Assembly (NCBI RefSeq): GCF_000003605.2
Contig: NW_003139227.1
Span: 1 to 64,000, forward strand
Reading direction: 5' to 3'
DNA length: 64,000 bases
Source: Saccoglossus kowalevskii
Lineage: Eukaryota; Hemichordata; Enteropneusta; Harrimaniidae
Shown one piece after another: positions 1 to 13,217 of the stretch. Under the pieces are notes generated by a model. It did no database searches. It was not told where the DNA came from and was given only the letters and a program-made list of their open reading frames with translations. The translations under genes and the position numbers were made by a program. How positions within the stretch are numbered: position 1 is the stretch's first letter; each line of letters begins with the position of its first letter.

Positions 1-168
1 AACCACCATGTACAGAAATGAACCAATTTATAGGTGTCCCAAAAAAATCCTGTGTACCACCACGTACATAAATGAACCTATTTATATGTGTTCCAAAGAT
101 ATCCTGTGTACCACCATGTACATAAGTGAACCAATTTATAGGTGTCCCAAAGATATCCTGTGTACCAC
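1..168 (+). repeat. Copied block, partner at 701-868 (offset 700 bp)
   Basis: The first three monomers repeat at 701-868, including the rare tacagaaatg variant and the seven-A run (41-47 and 741-747), the gtgttccaa variant and the cataagtg variant. The offset is 700 bp, about 13 monomers less two bases. The window therefore opens inside a 13-monomer-scale duplication. Confidence 0.75.
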
Positions 169-470
169 CGTGTACATGAATGAACCTATTTATAGGTGTC
201 CCAAAGACATCCTGTGTACCACCACGTACATAAATGAACCAATTTATAGGTGTCCCAAGATATCCTTGTACCACCCCGTACATGAATGAACTTATTTATA
301 GGTGTCCCAAAGATATCCTGTGCACCACCATGTACATAAATGAACCAATTTATATGTGTCCCAAAGATATCCTGTGTACCACCACGTACATAAATGAACC
401 AATTTATAGGTGTCCCAAAGATATCCTGTGTACCACCACGTACATGAATGAACCTATTTATAGGTGTCCC
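164..470 (+). repeat. Copied block, partner at 21,667-21,973
   Basis: The offset is 21,503 bp. Shared rare states are ccgtgtacatg, the short gtcccaagatatccttg monomer (52 bp), the ccaccccgtac variant and the tgaacttattt variant. It lies directly downstream of module A in the 21 kb copy but at the window start here, so the order of blocks has been rearranged. Confidence 0.75.
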
Positions 471-485
471 AAAGATATCCTGTGT

Positions 486-936
486 ACCCCCACGTACGTA
501 AATGAACCAATTTATAGGTGTCCCAAAGATATCCTGTGTACCACCATGTACATAAATGAACCAATTTATAGGTGTCTCAAAGATATCCTGTGTACCACCA
601 CGTACATAAATGAACCTATTTATATGTGTTCCAAAGATATCCTGTGTACCACCATGTACATAAGTGAACCAATTCATAGGTGTCCCAAAGATATCCTGTG
701 TACCACCATGTACAGAAATGAACCAATTTATAGGTGTCCCAAAAAAATCCTGTGTACCACCACGTACATAAATGAACCTATTTATATGTGTTCCAAAGAT
801 ATCCTGTGTACCACCATGTACATAAGTGAACCAATTTATAGGTGTCCCAAAGATATCCTGTGTACCACCATGTACATAAATGAACCAATTTATAGGTGTC
901 CCAAAGATATCCTGTGTACCACCACGTACATAAATG
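486..936 (+). repeat. Copied block, partner at 57,296-57,746
   Basis: The offset is 56,810 bp. Both copies begin with the rare tacccccacgtacgtaaatg monomer and share the aattcatagg variant and the tacagaaatg plus seven-A monomer. They part company at about 936, where this copy enters module A. Confidence 0.8.
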
Positions 937-2430
937 AACCAATTTCTAGGTGTCCCAAAAATATCCTGTGTACCACCACGTACATAAATGAACCAATTTA
1001 TAGGTGTCCCAAAGATATCCTGTGTACCACCATGTACATAAATGAACCAATTTATAGGTGTCCCAAAGATATCCTTGCACCACCACGTACATGAATGAAC
1101 CTATTTATAGGTGTCCCAAAGACATCCTGTGTACCACCTCGTACATAAATGAACCAATGTATAGGTGTCCCAAAGATATACTGTGCACCACCATGTACAT
1201 AAATGAACCAATTTATAGGTGTCTCAAAGATATCCTGTGTACCACCACGTACATAAATGAACCTATTTATAGGTGTCCCAAAGATATCCTGTGTACCACT
1301 ATGTACATAAATGAACCAATTTATATGTGTCCCAAAGATATCCTGTGTACCACCATGTACATAAATGAACCTATTTATAGGTGTCCCAAAGTTATCCTGT
1401 GTACCACCACGTACATGAATGAACCTATTTATAGGTGTCCCAAAGATATCCTGTGTACCACCACGTACATAAATGAACCAATTTATAGGTGTCCCAAAGA
1501 TATCCTGTGTACCACCACGTACATAAATGAACCTATTTATAGGTGTCCCAAAGATATCCTGTGTACCACCACGTACATAAATGAACCTATTTATAGGTGT
1601 CCCAAGGATATCCTGTGTACCACCACGTACATAAATGAACCAATTTATATGTGTCCCAAAGATATCCTGTGTACCACCATGTACATAAATGAACCAATTT
1701 ATAGGTGTCCCAAAGATATCCTTGTACCACCACGTACATGAATGAACCTATTTATAGGTGTCCCAAAGATATCCTGTGTACCACCACGTACATAAATGAA
1801 CCAATTTATAGGTGTCCCAAAGATATCCTTGTACCACCACGGACATAAATGAACCAATTTATATGTGTCCCAAAGATATCCTGTGTACCACCATGTACAT
1901 AAATGAACCAATTTATAGGTGTCCCAAAGATATCCTTGTACCACCACGTACATGAATGAACCTATATATAGGTGTCCCAAAGATATCCTGTGTACCACCG
2001 TGTACATGAATGAACCTATTTATAGGTGTCCCAAAGACATCCTGTGTACCACCACGTACATAAATGAACCAATGTATAGGTGTCCCAAAGATATACTGTG
2101 CACCACCATGTACATAAATGAACCAATTTATAGGTGTCTCAAAGATATCCTGTGTACCACCACGTACATAAATGAACCTATTTATAGGTGTCCCAAAGAT
2201 ATCCTGTGTACCACCATGTACATAAATGAACCAATTTATATGTGTCCCAAAGATATCCTGTGTACCACCATGTACATAAATGAACCTATTTATAGGTGTC
2301 CCAAAGTTTTCCTGTGTACCACCACGTACATGAATGAACCTATTTATAGGTGTCCCAAAGATATCCTGTGTACCACCACGTACATAAATGAACCAATTTA
2401 TAGGTGTCCCAAAGATATCCTGTGTACCAC
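933..2430 (+). repeat. Higher-order module A, copy 1
   Basis: The module opens with the rare aatttctagg plus caaaaatat monomer. It then holds a 53-bp monomer near 1,076, a string of T9/G17 monomers, the triple 53-bp module at 1,720-1,938, the palindromic cctatatatagg monomer (1,961-1,972), a ccaatgtatagg monomer and an aaagttttcc monomer. Copies lie at 20,875 and 37,262. Relative to this copy they lack five and two whole monomers respectively, the mark of in-register unequal exchange. Confidence 0.75.
1720..1938 (+). repeat. Triple 53-bp monomer module
   Basis: Three monomers lack one base of cctgtgtacc (reading ccttgtacc), at 1,720, 1,827 and 1,934. The spacing is 107 + 107 bp, so each 53-mer alternates with a normal 54-mer. 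The middle one here carries cacggacata instead of cacgtacata. Confidence 0.85.
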
Positions 2431-3529
2431 CACGTACATAAATGAACCTATTTATAGGTGTCCCAAGGATATCCTGTGTACCACCACGTACATAAATGAA
2501 CCATTTTTTATGTGTCCCAAAGATATCCTGTGTACCACCATGTACATAAATGAACCAATTTATAGGTGTCCCAAAGATATCCTGTGTACCACCATGTACA
2601 TAAATGAACTAATTTATAGGTGTCCCAAAGATATCCTGTGTACCACCACGTACATAAATGAACCAATTTATATGTGTCCCAAAGATATCCTGTGTACCAC
2701 CACGTACATAAATGAACCAATTTATAGGTGTCCCAAAGATATCCCGTGTACCACCACGTACATGAATGAACCTATTTATAGGTGTCCCAAATATATCCTG
2801 TGTACCACCACGTACATAAATGAACCAATTTATATGTGTCCCAAAGATATCCTGTGCACCACCACGTACATAAATTAACCAATTTATATGTGTCTAAAAG
2901 ATATCCTGTGTACCACCATGTACATAAGTGAACCAATTTATAGGTTCCCAAAGATATCCTTGTACCACCACGTACATGAATGAACCAATTTATAGGTGTC
3001 CCAAAGATATCCTGTGTACCACCACGTACATAAATGAACTAATTTATAGGTGTCCCAAAGATATCCTGTGTACCACCACGTACATAAGTGAACCTATTTA
3101 TAGGTGTCTCAAAGATATCCTGTGTACCACCATGTACATAAATGAACCAATTTATAGGTGTCCCAAAGATTTCCTGTGTACCACCACGTACATAAATGAA
3201 CCAATTTATATGTGTCCCAAAGATATCCTTGTACCACCACGTACATGAATGAACCTATTTATAGGTGTCCCAAAGATATCCTGTGTACCACCATGTACAT
3301 AAATGAATCAATTTATAGGTGTCCCAAAGATATCCTGTGTACCACCACGTACATAAATGAACCTATTTATAGGTGTCCCAAAGATATCCTGTGTACCACC
3401 ACGTACATGAATGAACCTATTTATAGGTGTCCCAAAGATATCCTGTGTACCACCACGTACATTAATGAACCAAATTATAGGTGTCCCAAAGATATCCTGT
3501 GTACCACCATGTACATAAATGAACCAATT

Positions 3530-3780
3530 TATAGGTGTGCCTAAGATATCCTGTGTACCACCATGTACATAAAAGAACCAATTTATATTTGTCCCAAAGA
3601 TATCCAGTGTACTACCACGTACATAAATGAACCAATTTATAGGTGTCCCAAAGAAATCCTGTGTACCACCACGTACATAAATGAACTAATTTATAGGTGT
3701 CCCAAAGATATCCTGTGTACCACCACGTACATAAGTGAACCTATTTATAGGTGTCTCAAAGATATCCTGTGTACCACCAT
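3530..3780 (+). repeat. Block with gtgcctaagat and tatatttgtccc markers
   Basis: This holds the gtgtgcctaag monomer, then tatatttgtccc (3,584), then ccagtgtactacc, then a cataagtg monomer. The closest relative is at 52,850-53,080, which shares the gtgcctaag state. Looser relatives, with gtccctaag, are at 39,651, 51,935, 53,444 and 54,254. The pair 3,584 and 39,702 is 36,118 bp apart, fitting the recurring about 36 kb offset. Confidence 0.65.
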
Positions 3781-5339
3781 GAACATAAATGAACCAATTT
3801 ATATGTGTCTCAAAGCTATCCTGTGTACCACCATGTACATAAATGAACCTATTTATAGGTGTCCCAAAGATATCCTGTGTACCACCACGTACATGAATGA
3901 ACCTATTTATAGGTGTCCCAAAGATATCCTGTGTACCACCACGTACATAAATGAACCAATTTATATGTGTCCCAAAGATATCCTGTGTACCACCACGTAC
4001 ATAAATAAACCTATTTATAGGTGCCCCAAAGATATCCTGTGTACCACCACGTACATAAATGAACCAATTTATAGGTGTCCCAAAGATATCCTGTGTACCA
4101 CCATGTACATAAATGAACCAATTTATAGGTGTCCCAAAGATATCCTTTGTACCACCACGTACATAAATTAACCAATTTATAGGTGTCCCAAAGATATCCT
4201 GTGTACCACCACGTACATAAATGAACCAATTTATATGTGTCCCAAAGATATCCTGTGTACCACCACGTACATAAATGAACCAATTTATAGGTGTCCCAAA
4301 GATATCCTGTGTACCACCACGTACATAAATGAACCAATTTATATGTGTCCCAAAGATATCCTGTGTACCACCACGTACATAAATGAACCAATTTATAGGT
4401 GTTCCAAAGATATCCTGTGTACCACCACGTACATAAATGAACCTATTTATATGTGTTCCAAAGATATCCTGTGTACCACCATGTACATAAGTGAACCAAT
4501 TTATAGGTGTCCCAAAGATATCCTGTGTACCACCATGTACATAAATGAACCAATTTATAGGTGTCCCAAAGATATCCTGTGTACCACCACGTACATAAAT
4601 GAACCTATTTATATGTGTTCCAAAGATATCCTGTGTACCACCATGTACATAAATGAACCTATTTATATGTGTCCCAAAGATATCCTGTGTACCACCACGT
4701 ACATAAATGAACCAATTTATAGGTGTCCCAAAGATATCCTGTGTACCACCACGTACATAAATGAACCAATTTATAGGTGTCCCAAAGATATCCTGTGTAC
4801 CACCACGTACATAAATGAACCTATTTATAGGTGTCCCAAAGATATCCTGTGTACCACCACGTACATAAATGAACCAATTTATAGGTGTCTCAAAGATATC
4901 CTGTGTACCACCACGTACATAAATGAACCAATTTATAGGTGTCCCAAAGATATCCTGTGTACCACCACGTACATAAATGAACCAATTTATATGTGTCCCA
5001 AAGATATCCTGTGTACCACCACGTACATAAATGAACCTATTTATAGGTGTCCCAAAGATATCCTGTGTACCACCACGTACATAAATGAACCAATTTATAT
5101 GTGTCCCAAATATATCCTGTGTACCACCACGTACATAAATGAACCAATTTATAGGTGTCCCAAAGATATCCTGCGTACCACCATGTACATGAATGAACCA
5201 ATTTATAGGTGTCCCAAAGATATCCTGTGTACCACCATGTACATAAATGAACCAATTTATAGGTGTCCCAAAGATATCCTGTGTACCACCACGTACATAA
5301 ATGAACCAATTTATAGGTGTCCCAAAGATATCCTGTGTA

Positions 5340-5600
5340 CCACCACGTACATAAATGAACCAATTTATAGGTGTCCCAAACATATCCTGTGTACCACCAC
5401 GTACATGAATGAACCTATTTATAGGTGTCCCAAAGCTATCCTGTGTACCACCACGTACATAAATGAACCAATTTATAGGTGTCCCAAAGACATCCTGTGT
5501 ACCACCACGTACATAAATGAACCAATTTATAGGTGTCCCAAGATATCCTTGTACCACCACGTACATGAATGAATCTATTTATAGGTGTCCCAAAGATATC
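5340..5600 (+). repeat. Copied block, partner at 41,025-41,285
   Basis: The offset is 35,685 bp. Shared states are aaacatatcc, then aaagctatcc, then the 52-bp monomer with ccaagatatccttg, then tgaatctattt. A partial third copy (aaacat then aaagct) is at 57,227-57,290. Confidence 0.75.
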
Positions 5601-5604
5601 CTGT

Positions 5605-5960
5605 GCACCACCATGTACATAAATGAACCAATTTATATGTGTCCCAAAGATATCCTGTGTACCACCACGTACATAAATGAACCAATTTATAGGTGTCCCA
5701 AAGATATCCTGTGTACCACCACGTACATGAATGAACCTATTTATAGGTGTCCCAAAGATATCCTGTGTACCACCACGTACGTAAATGAACCAATTTATAG
5801 GTGTCCCAAAGATATCCTGTGTACCACCACGTACATAAATGAACCAATTTATAGGTGTCCCAAAGATATCCTGTGTACCACCACGGACATAAATGAACCA
5901 ATTTATATGTGATTAAAAGACATCCTGTGTACCACCATGTACATAAATGAACCAATTTAT
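5605..5960 (+). repeat. Copied block, partner at 16,181-16,536
   Basis: The offset is 10,576 bp. Both contain a cacgtacgtaaatg monomer, a cacggacataaatg monomer and the otherwise unseen tgtgattaaaagacatcc variant (5,911 and 16,487). Confidence 0.8.
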
Positions 5961-6647
5961 AGGTGTCTCAAAGATATCCTGTGTACCACCATGTACAGAA
6001 ATGAACCAATTTATAGGTGTCCCAAAAAAATCCTGTGTACCGCCACGTACATAAATGAACCTATTTATATGTGTTCCAAAGATATCCTGTGTACCACCAT
6101 GTACATAAGTGAACCAATTTATAGGTGTCCCAAAGATATCCTGTGTACCACCATGTACATAAATGAACCAATTTATAGGTGTCCCAAAGATATCCTGTGT
6201 ACCACCACGTACATAAATGAACCAATTTATAGGTGTCCCAAAGATATCCTGTGTACCACCACGTACATAAATGAACCTATTTATATGTGTCCCAAAGATA
6301 TCCTGTGTACCACCATGTACATAAATGAACCAATTTATAGGTGTCCCAAAGATATCCTGTGTACCACCACGTACATAAATGAACCTATTTATAGGTGTCC
6401 CAAAGATATCCTGTGTACCACCACGTACATAAATGAACCAATTTATATGTGTCCCAAAGATATCCTGTGTACCACCATGTACATAAATGAACCAATTTAT
6501 ATGTGTCCCAAAAATATCCTGTGTACCACCACGTACATAAATGAACCAATTTATAGGTGTCCCAAAAATATCCTGTGTACCACCACGTACATAAATGAAC
6601 CAATTTTTATGTGTCCCAAAGATATCCTGTGTACCACCATGTACATA

Positions 6648-6702
6648 AATGAACCAAATTTATAGGTGTCCCAAAAATATCCTGTGTACCACCACGTACA
6701 TG
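6648..6702 (+). repeat. 55-bp monomer (extra A)
   Basis: The monomer reads gaaccaaatttatagg, one A longer than usual. The same extra A occurs at 11,134, 14,525 and 35,757 (the last two also lost a base at ccttg, so their length is 54), and near 55,428. Confidence 0.85.
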
Positions 6703-7140
6703 AATGAACCTATTTATAGGTGTCCCAAAGATATCCTGTGTACCACCACGTACATAAATGAACCAATGTATAGGTGTCCCAAAGATATACTGTGCACCAC
6801 CATGTACATAAATGAACCAATTTAAAGGTGTCTCAAAGATATCCTGTGTACCACCACGTACATAAATGAACCTATTTATAGGTGTCCCAAAGATATCCTG
6901 TGTACCACCACGTACATAAATGAACCAATTTATAGGTGTCCCAAAGATATCCTGTGTACCACCACGTACATAAATGAACCAATTTATATGTGTCCCAAAG
7001 ATATCCTGTGTACCACCACGTACATGAATGAACCTATTTATAGGTGTCCCAAAGATATCCTGTGTACCACCACGTACATAAATGAACCAATTTATAGGTG
7101 TCCCAAAGATATCCTGTGTACCACCACGTACATAAATGAA

Positions 7141-7875
7141 CCTATTTATATGTGTTCCAAAGATATCCTGTGTACCACTATGTACATAAGTGAACCAATT
7201 TATAGGTGTCCCAAAGATATTCTGTGTACCACCATGTACATAAATGAACCAATTTATAGGTGTCCCAAAGATATCCTGTGTACCACCACGTACATAAATG
7301 AACCAATTTATAGGTGTCCCAAAGATATCCTGTGTACCACCACGTACATAAATGAACCTATTTATATGTGTCCCAAAGATATCCTGTGTACCACAATGTA
7401 CATAAATGAACCAATTTATAGGTGTCCCAAAGATATCCTGTGTACCACCATGTACATAAATGAACCTATTTATATGTGTCCCAAAGATATCCTGTGTACC
7501 ACCACGTACATAAATGAACCAATTTATAGGTGTCCCAAAGATATCCTGTGTACCACCACGTACATAAATGAACCAATTTATAGGTGTCCCAAAGATATCC
7601 TGTGTACCACCACGTACATAAATGAACCTATTTATAGGTGTCCCAAAGATATCCTGTGTACCACCACGTATATAAATGAACCAATTTATATGTGTCCCAA
7701 AGATATCCTGTGTACCACCACGTACATAAATGAACCTATTTATATGTGTCCCAAAGATATCCTGTGTACCACCATGTACATAAATGAACCAATTTATAGG
7801 TGTCCCAAAGATATCCTGTGTACCACCACGTACATAAATGAACCTATTTATAGGTGTCCCAAAGATATCCTGTGT
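7141..7875 (+). repeat. Copied block, partner at 36,028-36,762
   Basis: The offset is 28,887 bp. Both carry the rare accactatg and gatattctg states in adjacent monomers, and the same order of A9/T9 and G17/T17 monomers for about 13 units. This link is off the about 36 kb diagonal, so it records a separate move. Confidence 0.7.
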
Positions 7876-10212
7876 ACCACCACGTACATAAATGAACCAA
7901 TTTATATGTGTCCCAAAGATATCCTGTGTACCACCACGTACATAAATGAACCAATTTATAGGTGTCCCAAAGATATCCTGTGTACCACCACGTACATAAA
8001 TGAACCAATTTATAGGTGTCCCAAAGATATCCTGTGTACCACCACGTACATAAATGAACCAATTTATAGGTGTCCCAAAGATATCCTGTGTACCACCACG
8101 GACATGAATGAACCAATTTATATGTGTCTAAAAGATATCCTGTGTACCACCATGTACATAAATGAACCAATTTATAGGTGTCTCAAAGATATCCTGTGTA
8201 CCACCACGTACATAAATGAACCTATTTATATGTGTTCCAAAGATATCCTGTGTACCACCATGTACATAAGTGAACCAATTTATAGGTGTCCCAAAGATAT
8301 CCTGTGTACCACCATGTACAGAAATGAACCAATTTATAGGTGTCCCAAAAAAATCCTGTGTACCACCACGTACATAAATGAACCTATTTATAGGTGTCCC
8401 AAAGATATCCTGTATACCACCACGTACATAAATGAACCTATTTATATGTGTTCCAAAGATATCCTGTGTACCACCATGTACATAAGTGAACCAATTTATA
8501 GGTGTTCCAAAGATATCCTGTGTACCACCACGTACATAAATGAACCAATTTATAGGTGTCCCAAAGATATCCTGTGTACCACCACGTACACAAATGAACC
8601 AATTTATAGGTGTCCCAAAGATATTCTGTGTACCACCACGTACATCAATGAACCAATATATATGGGTCCCAAAGATATCCTGTGTACCACCACGTACATA
8701 AATGAACCAATTTATAGGTGTCCCAAAGATATCCTGTGTACCACCACGTACATGAATGAACCTATTTATAGGTGTCCCAAAGATATCCTGTGTACCACCA
8801 CGTACATAAATGAACCAATTTATAGGTGTCCCAAAGATATCCTGTGTACCACCACGTACATAAATGAACCAATTTATAGGTGTCCCAAAGATATCCTGTG
8901 TACCACCACGTAAATAAATAAACCAATTTATATGTGTCTAAAAGATATCCTGTGTACCACCATGTACATAAATGAACCAATTTATAGGTGTCCCAAAGAT
9001 ATCCTGTGTACCACCACGTACATAAATGAACCTATTTATAGGTGTCCCAAAGATATCCTGTGTACCACCACGTACATAAATGAACCTATTTATAGGTGTC
9101 CCAAAGATATCCTGTGTACCACCACGTACATAAGTGAACCTATTTATAGGTGTCTCAAAGATATCCTGTGTACCACCATGTACATAAATGAACCAATTTA
9201 TAGGTGTCCCAAAGATTTCCTGTGTACCACCACGTACATGAATGAACCAATTTATAGGTGTCCCAAAGATATCCTGTGTACCACCACGTACATAAATGAA
9301 CTAATTTATATGTGTCCCAAAGATATCCTGTGTACCACCACGTACATAAATGAACCAATTTATAGGTGTCCCAAAGATATCCTGTGTACCACCACGTACA
9401 TAAATGAACCTATTTATATGTGTCCCAAAGATATCCTGTGTACCACCACGTACATAAATGAACCAATTTATATGTGTCCCAAAGATATCCTGTGTACCAC
9501 CACGTACATAAATGAACCTATTTATAGGTGTCCCAAAGATATCCTGTGTACCACCACGTACATAAATGAACCAATTTATATGTGTCCCAAATATATCCTG
9601 TGTACCACCACGTACATAAATGAACCAATTTATAGGTGTCCCAAAGATATCCTGTGTACCACCACGTACATAAATGAACCTATTTATATGTGTCCCAAAG
9701 ATATCCTGTGTACCACCACGTACATAAATGAACCAATTTATAGGTGTCCCAAAGATATTCTGTGTACCACCACGTACATAAATGAATCAATTTATAGGTG
9801 TCCCAAAAATATCCTGTGTACCACCACGTACATAAATGAATCAATTTATAGGTGTCCCAAAGATATCCTGTGTGGCACCACGTACATAAATGAACCAATT
9901 TATATGTGTCCCAAAGATATCCTGTGTACCACCACGTACATAAATGAACCAATTTATAGGTGTCCCAAAGATATCCTGTGTACCACCACATACATAAATG
10001 AACCAATTTATATGTGTCCCAAAGTTATCCTGTGTACCACCACGTACATAAATGAACCAATTTATATGTGTCCCAAAGATATCCTGTGTACCACCATGTA
10101 CATAAATGAACCAATTTATAGGTGTCCCAAAGATATCATGTGTACCACCACGTACATGAATGAACCTATTTATAGGTGTCCCAAAGATATCCTGTGTACC
10201 ACCACGTACATA

Positions 10213-10269
10213 AATGAACCAATTTATAGGTGTCCCAAAGATATCCTGTGTACCACCACCACGTACATA
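10213..10269 (+). repeat. 57-bp monomer (extra CCA)
   Basis: The segment reads taccaccaccacgtacata, one CCA triplet more than the consensus, keeping the three-base phase. The simplest cause is slippage in the ccacca run. Confidence 0.9.
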
Positions 10270-10539
10270 AATGAACCAATTTATATGTGTCCCAAAGATA
10301 TCCTGTGTACCACCACGTACATAAATGAACCAATTTATAGGTGTCCCAAAGATATCCTGTGTACCACCACGTACATAAATGAACCAATTTATATGTGTCC
10401 CAAAGATATCCTGTGTACCACCACGTACATAAATGAACCAATTTATAGGTGTCCCAAAGATATCCTGTGTACCACCACGTACATAAATGAACCAATTTAT
10501 AGGTGTCCCAAAGATATCCTGTGTACCACCACGTACATA

Positions 10540-10919
10540 AATGAACCTATTTATAGGTGTCCCAAAGATATCCTGTGTACCACCACGTACATAAATGAAC
10601 CTATTTATAGGTGTCCCAAAGATATCCTGTGTACCACCATGTACATAAATGTACCAATTTATATGTGTCCCAAATATATCCTGTGTACCACCATGTACAT
10701 AAATGAATCTATTTATAGGTGTCCCAAAGATATCCTGTGTACCACCATGTACATAAATGAACCTATTTATATGTGTCCCAAAGATATCCTGTGTACCACC
10801 ACGTACATAAATGAACCTAATTATAGGTGTCCCAAAGATATCCTGTGTACCACCATGTACATAAATGAACCAATTTATATGTGTCCCAAAGATATCCTGT
10901 GTACCACCACGTACATAAA
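10540..10919 (+). repeat. Module D, copy 1 (aaatgtacc marker)
   Basis: This holds the taaatgtaccaattta plus aaatatatcc monomer (10,648), followed by tgaatctattt and aacctaattatagg monomers. The same series is at 15,229 and 19,151. Confidence 0.7.
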
Positions 10920-11188
10920 TGAACCTAATTATAGGTGTCCCAAAGATATCCTGTGTACCTCCACGTACATGAATGAACCTATTTATAGGTGTCCCAAAGT
11001 TATCCTGTGTACCACCACGTACATAAATGAACCAATTTATAGGTGTCCCAAAAATATCCTGTGTACCACCACGTACATAAATGAACCAATTTATATGTGT
11101 CCCAAAGATATCCTCTGTACCACCATGTACATAAATGAACCAAATTTATAGGTGTCCCAAAAATATCCTGTGTACCACCACGTACATG
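10920..11188 (+). repeat. Copied block, partner at 35,544-35,811
   Basis: The offset is 24,624 bp, exactly 456 monomers, falling to 24,623 after a single-base loss in the partner. Shared rare states are acctccacgtacatg, tcctctgtacc and the extra-A gaaccaaattt monomer. Confidence 0.75.
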
Positions 11189-11589
11189 AATGAACCTATT
11201 TATAGGTGTCCCAAAGATATCCTGTGTACCACCACGTACATAAATGAACCAATGTATAGGTGTCCCAAAGATATACTGTGCACCACCATGTACATAAATG
11301 AATCAATTTATAGGTGTCTCAAAGATATCCTGTGTACCACCACGTACATAAATGAACCTATTTATAGGTGTCCCAAAGATATCCTGTGTACCACCACGTA
11401 CATAAATGAACCAATTTATAGGTGTCCCAAAGATATCCTATGTACCACCACGTACATAAATGAACCTAATTATAGGTGTCCCAAAGATATCCTGTGTACC
11501 ACCATGTACATAAATGAACCAATTTATATGTGTCCCAAAGATATCCTGTGTACCACCATGTACATAAATGAACCTATTTATAGGTGTCC

Positions 11590-12056
11590 CAAAGATATCC
11601 TGTGTACCACCACGTACATGAATGAACCTATTTATAGGTGTCCCAAAGAAATCCTGTGTACCACCACGTACATAAATGAACCTATTTATAGGTGTCCCAA
11701 AGATATCCTGTGTACCACCACGTACATAAATGAACCAATTTATATGTGTCCCAAAGACTCCTGTGTACCACCATGTACATAAATGAACCAATTTATAGGT
11801 GTCCCAAAGATATCCTGTGTACCACCACGTACATGAATGAACCTATTTATAGGTGTCCCAAAGATATCCTGTGTACCACCACGTACATAAATGAACCAAT
11901 TTATATGTGTCCCAAAGATATCCTGTGTACCACCACGTACATAAATGAACCAATTTATATGTGTCCCAAAGATATCCTGTGTACCACCATGTACATAAAT
12001 GAACCAATTTATAGGTGTCCCAAAGACATCTTTGTACCACCACGTACATGAATGAA
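11590..12056 (+). repeat. Module B, copy 1 (agactcctg marker)
   Basis: This contains the aaagaaatcc monomer, then the 53-bp monomer with agactcctg (11,755), then ends in gacatctttgtacc. Copies 2 and 3 follow at 12,520 and 13,218. Confidence 0.65.
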
Positions 12057-12350
12057 CCTATTTATAGGTGTCCCAAAGATATCCTGTGTACCACCATGTA
12101 CATAAATGAATCAATTTATAGGTGTCTCAAAGATATCCTGTGTACCACCACGTACATAAATGAACCTATTTATAGGTGTCCCAAAGATATCCTGTGTACC
12201 ACCACGTACATAAATGACCCAATTTATAGGTGTCCCAAAGATATCCTGTGTACCACCACGTACATAAATGAACCTATTTATAGGTGTCCCAAAGATATCC
12301 TGTGTACCACCACGTTCATGAATGAACCTATTTATAGGTGTCCCAAAGAT
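12057..12350 (+). repeat. Module C, copy 1 (aatgaccc marker)
   Basis: The series is tgaatcaattt with gtctcaaag, then aatgacccaattt (12,216), then cacgttcatgaatg (12,315). Related copies are at 12,974-13,160, 26,160-26,460 and 62,178-62,460. The 62 kb copy shares the ttcatg state with this one at a constant offset of 50,116 bp. Confidence 0.7.
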
Positions 12351-12519
12351 ATCCTGTGTACCACCACATACATAAGTGAACCAATTTATAGGTGTCCCAA
12401 AGATATCCTGTGTACCACCATGTACATAAATGAACCTATTTATAGGTGTCCCAAAGATATCCTGTGTACCACCATGTACATAAATGAACCTATTTATAGG
12501 TGTCCCAAAGATATCCTGT

Positions 12520-12996
12520 GTACCACCACGTACATGAATGAACCTATTTATAGGTGTCCCAAAGAAATCCTGTGTACCACCACGTACATAAATGAACCTA
12601 TTTATAGGTGTCCCAAAGATATCCTGTGTACCACCACGTACATAAATGAACCAATTTATATGTGTCCCAAAGACTCCTGTGTACCACCATGTACATAAAT
12701 GAACCAATTTATAGGTGTCCCAAAGATATCCTTGTACCACCACGTACATGAATGAACCTATTTATAGGTGTCCCAAAGATATCCTGTGTACCACCACGTA
12801 CATAAATGAACCAATTTATATGTGTCCCAAAGATATCCTTGTACCACCACGTACATAAATGAACCAATTTATATGTGTCCCAAAGATATCCTGTGTACCA
12901 CCATGTACATAAATGAACCAATTTATAGGTGTCCCAAAGACATCTTTGTACCAACACGTACATGAATGAACCTATTCATAGGTGTCCCAAAGATAT
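12520..12996 (+). repeat. Module B, copy 2, tandem with copy 3
   Basis: It runs from the aaagaaatcc monomer through agactcctg (12,671) and the triple 53-bp module (12,730, 12,837, 12,944) to ccaacacgtac. It repeats at 13,218-13,694 with a constant offset of 698 bp (13 monomers minus four bases, the four short monomers it contains). Confidence 0.8.
12730..12948 (+). repeat. Triple 53-bp monomer module
   Basis: Short monomers lie at 12,730, 12,837 and 12,944, spaced 107 + 107 bp. The third reads gacatctttgtaccaacacg, a state shared only with the next copy. Confidence 0.85.
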
Positions 12997-13217
12997 CCTG
13001 TGTACCACCATGTACATAAATGAATCAATTTATAGGTGTCTCAAAGATATCCTGTGTACCACCACGTACATAAATGAACCTATTTATAGGTGTCCCAAAG
13101 ATATCCTGTGTACCACCACGTACATAAATGACCCAATTTATAGGTGTCCCAAAGATATCCTGTGTACCACCATGTACATAAATGAACCAATTTATATGTG
13201 TCCCAAAGATATCCTGT

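Noticed and set aside
3686-5566. Open frame of 626 codons on the - strand
   Set aside because: It is the reverse-strand shadow of the same stop-free phase, overlapping an equally long + frame. T9 monomers close one of the two open - frames by chance.
8880-8935. aataaa in variants such as cataaataaacc as a polyadenylation signal
   Set aside because: It is a single G-to-A change of aatgaa in scattered monomers, with no transcript unit to end.
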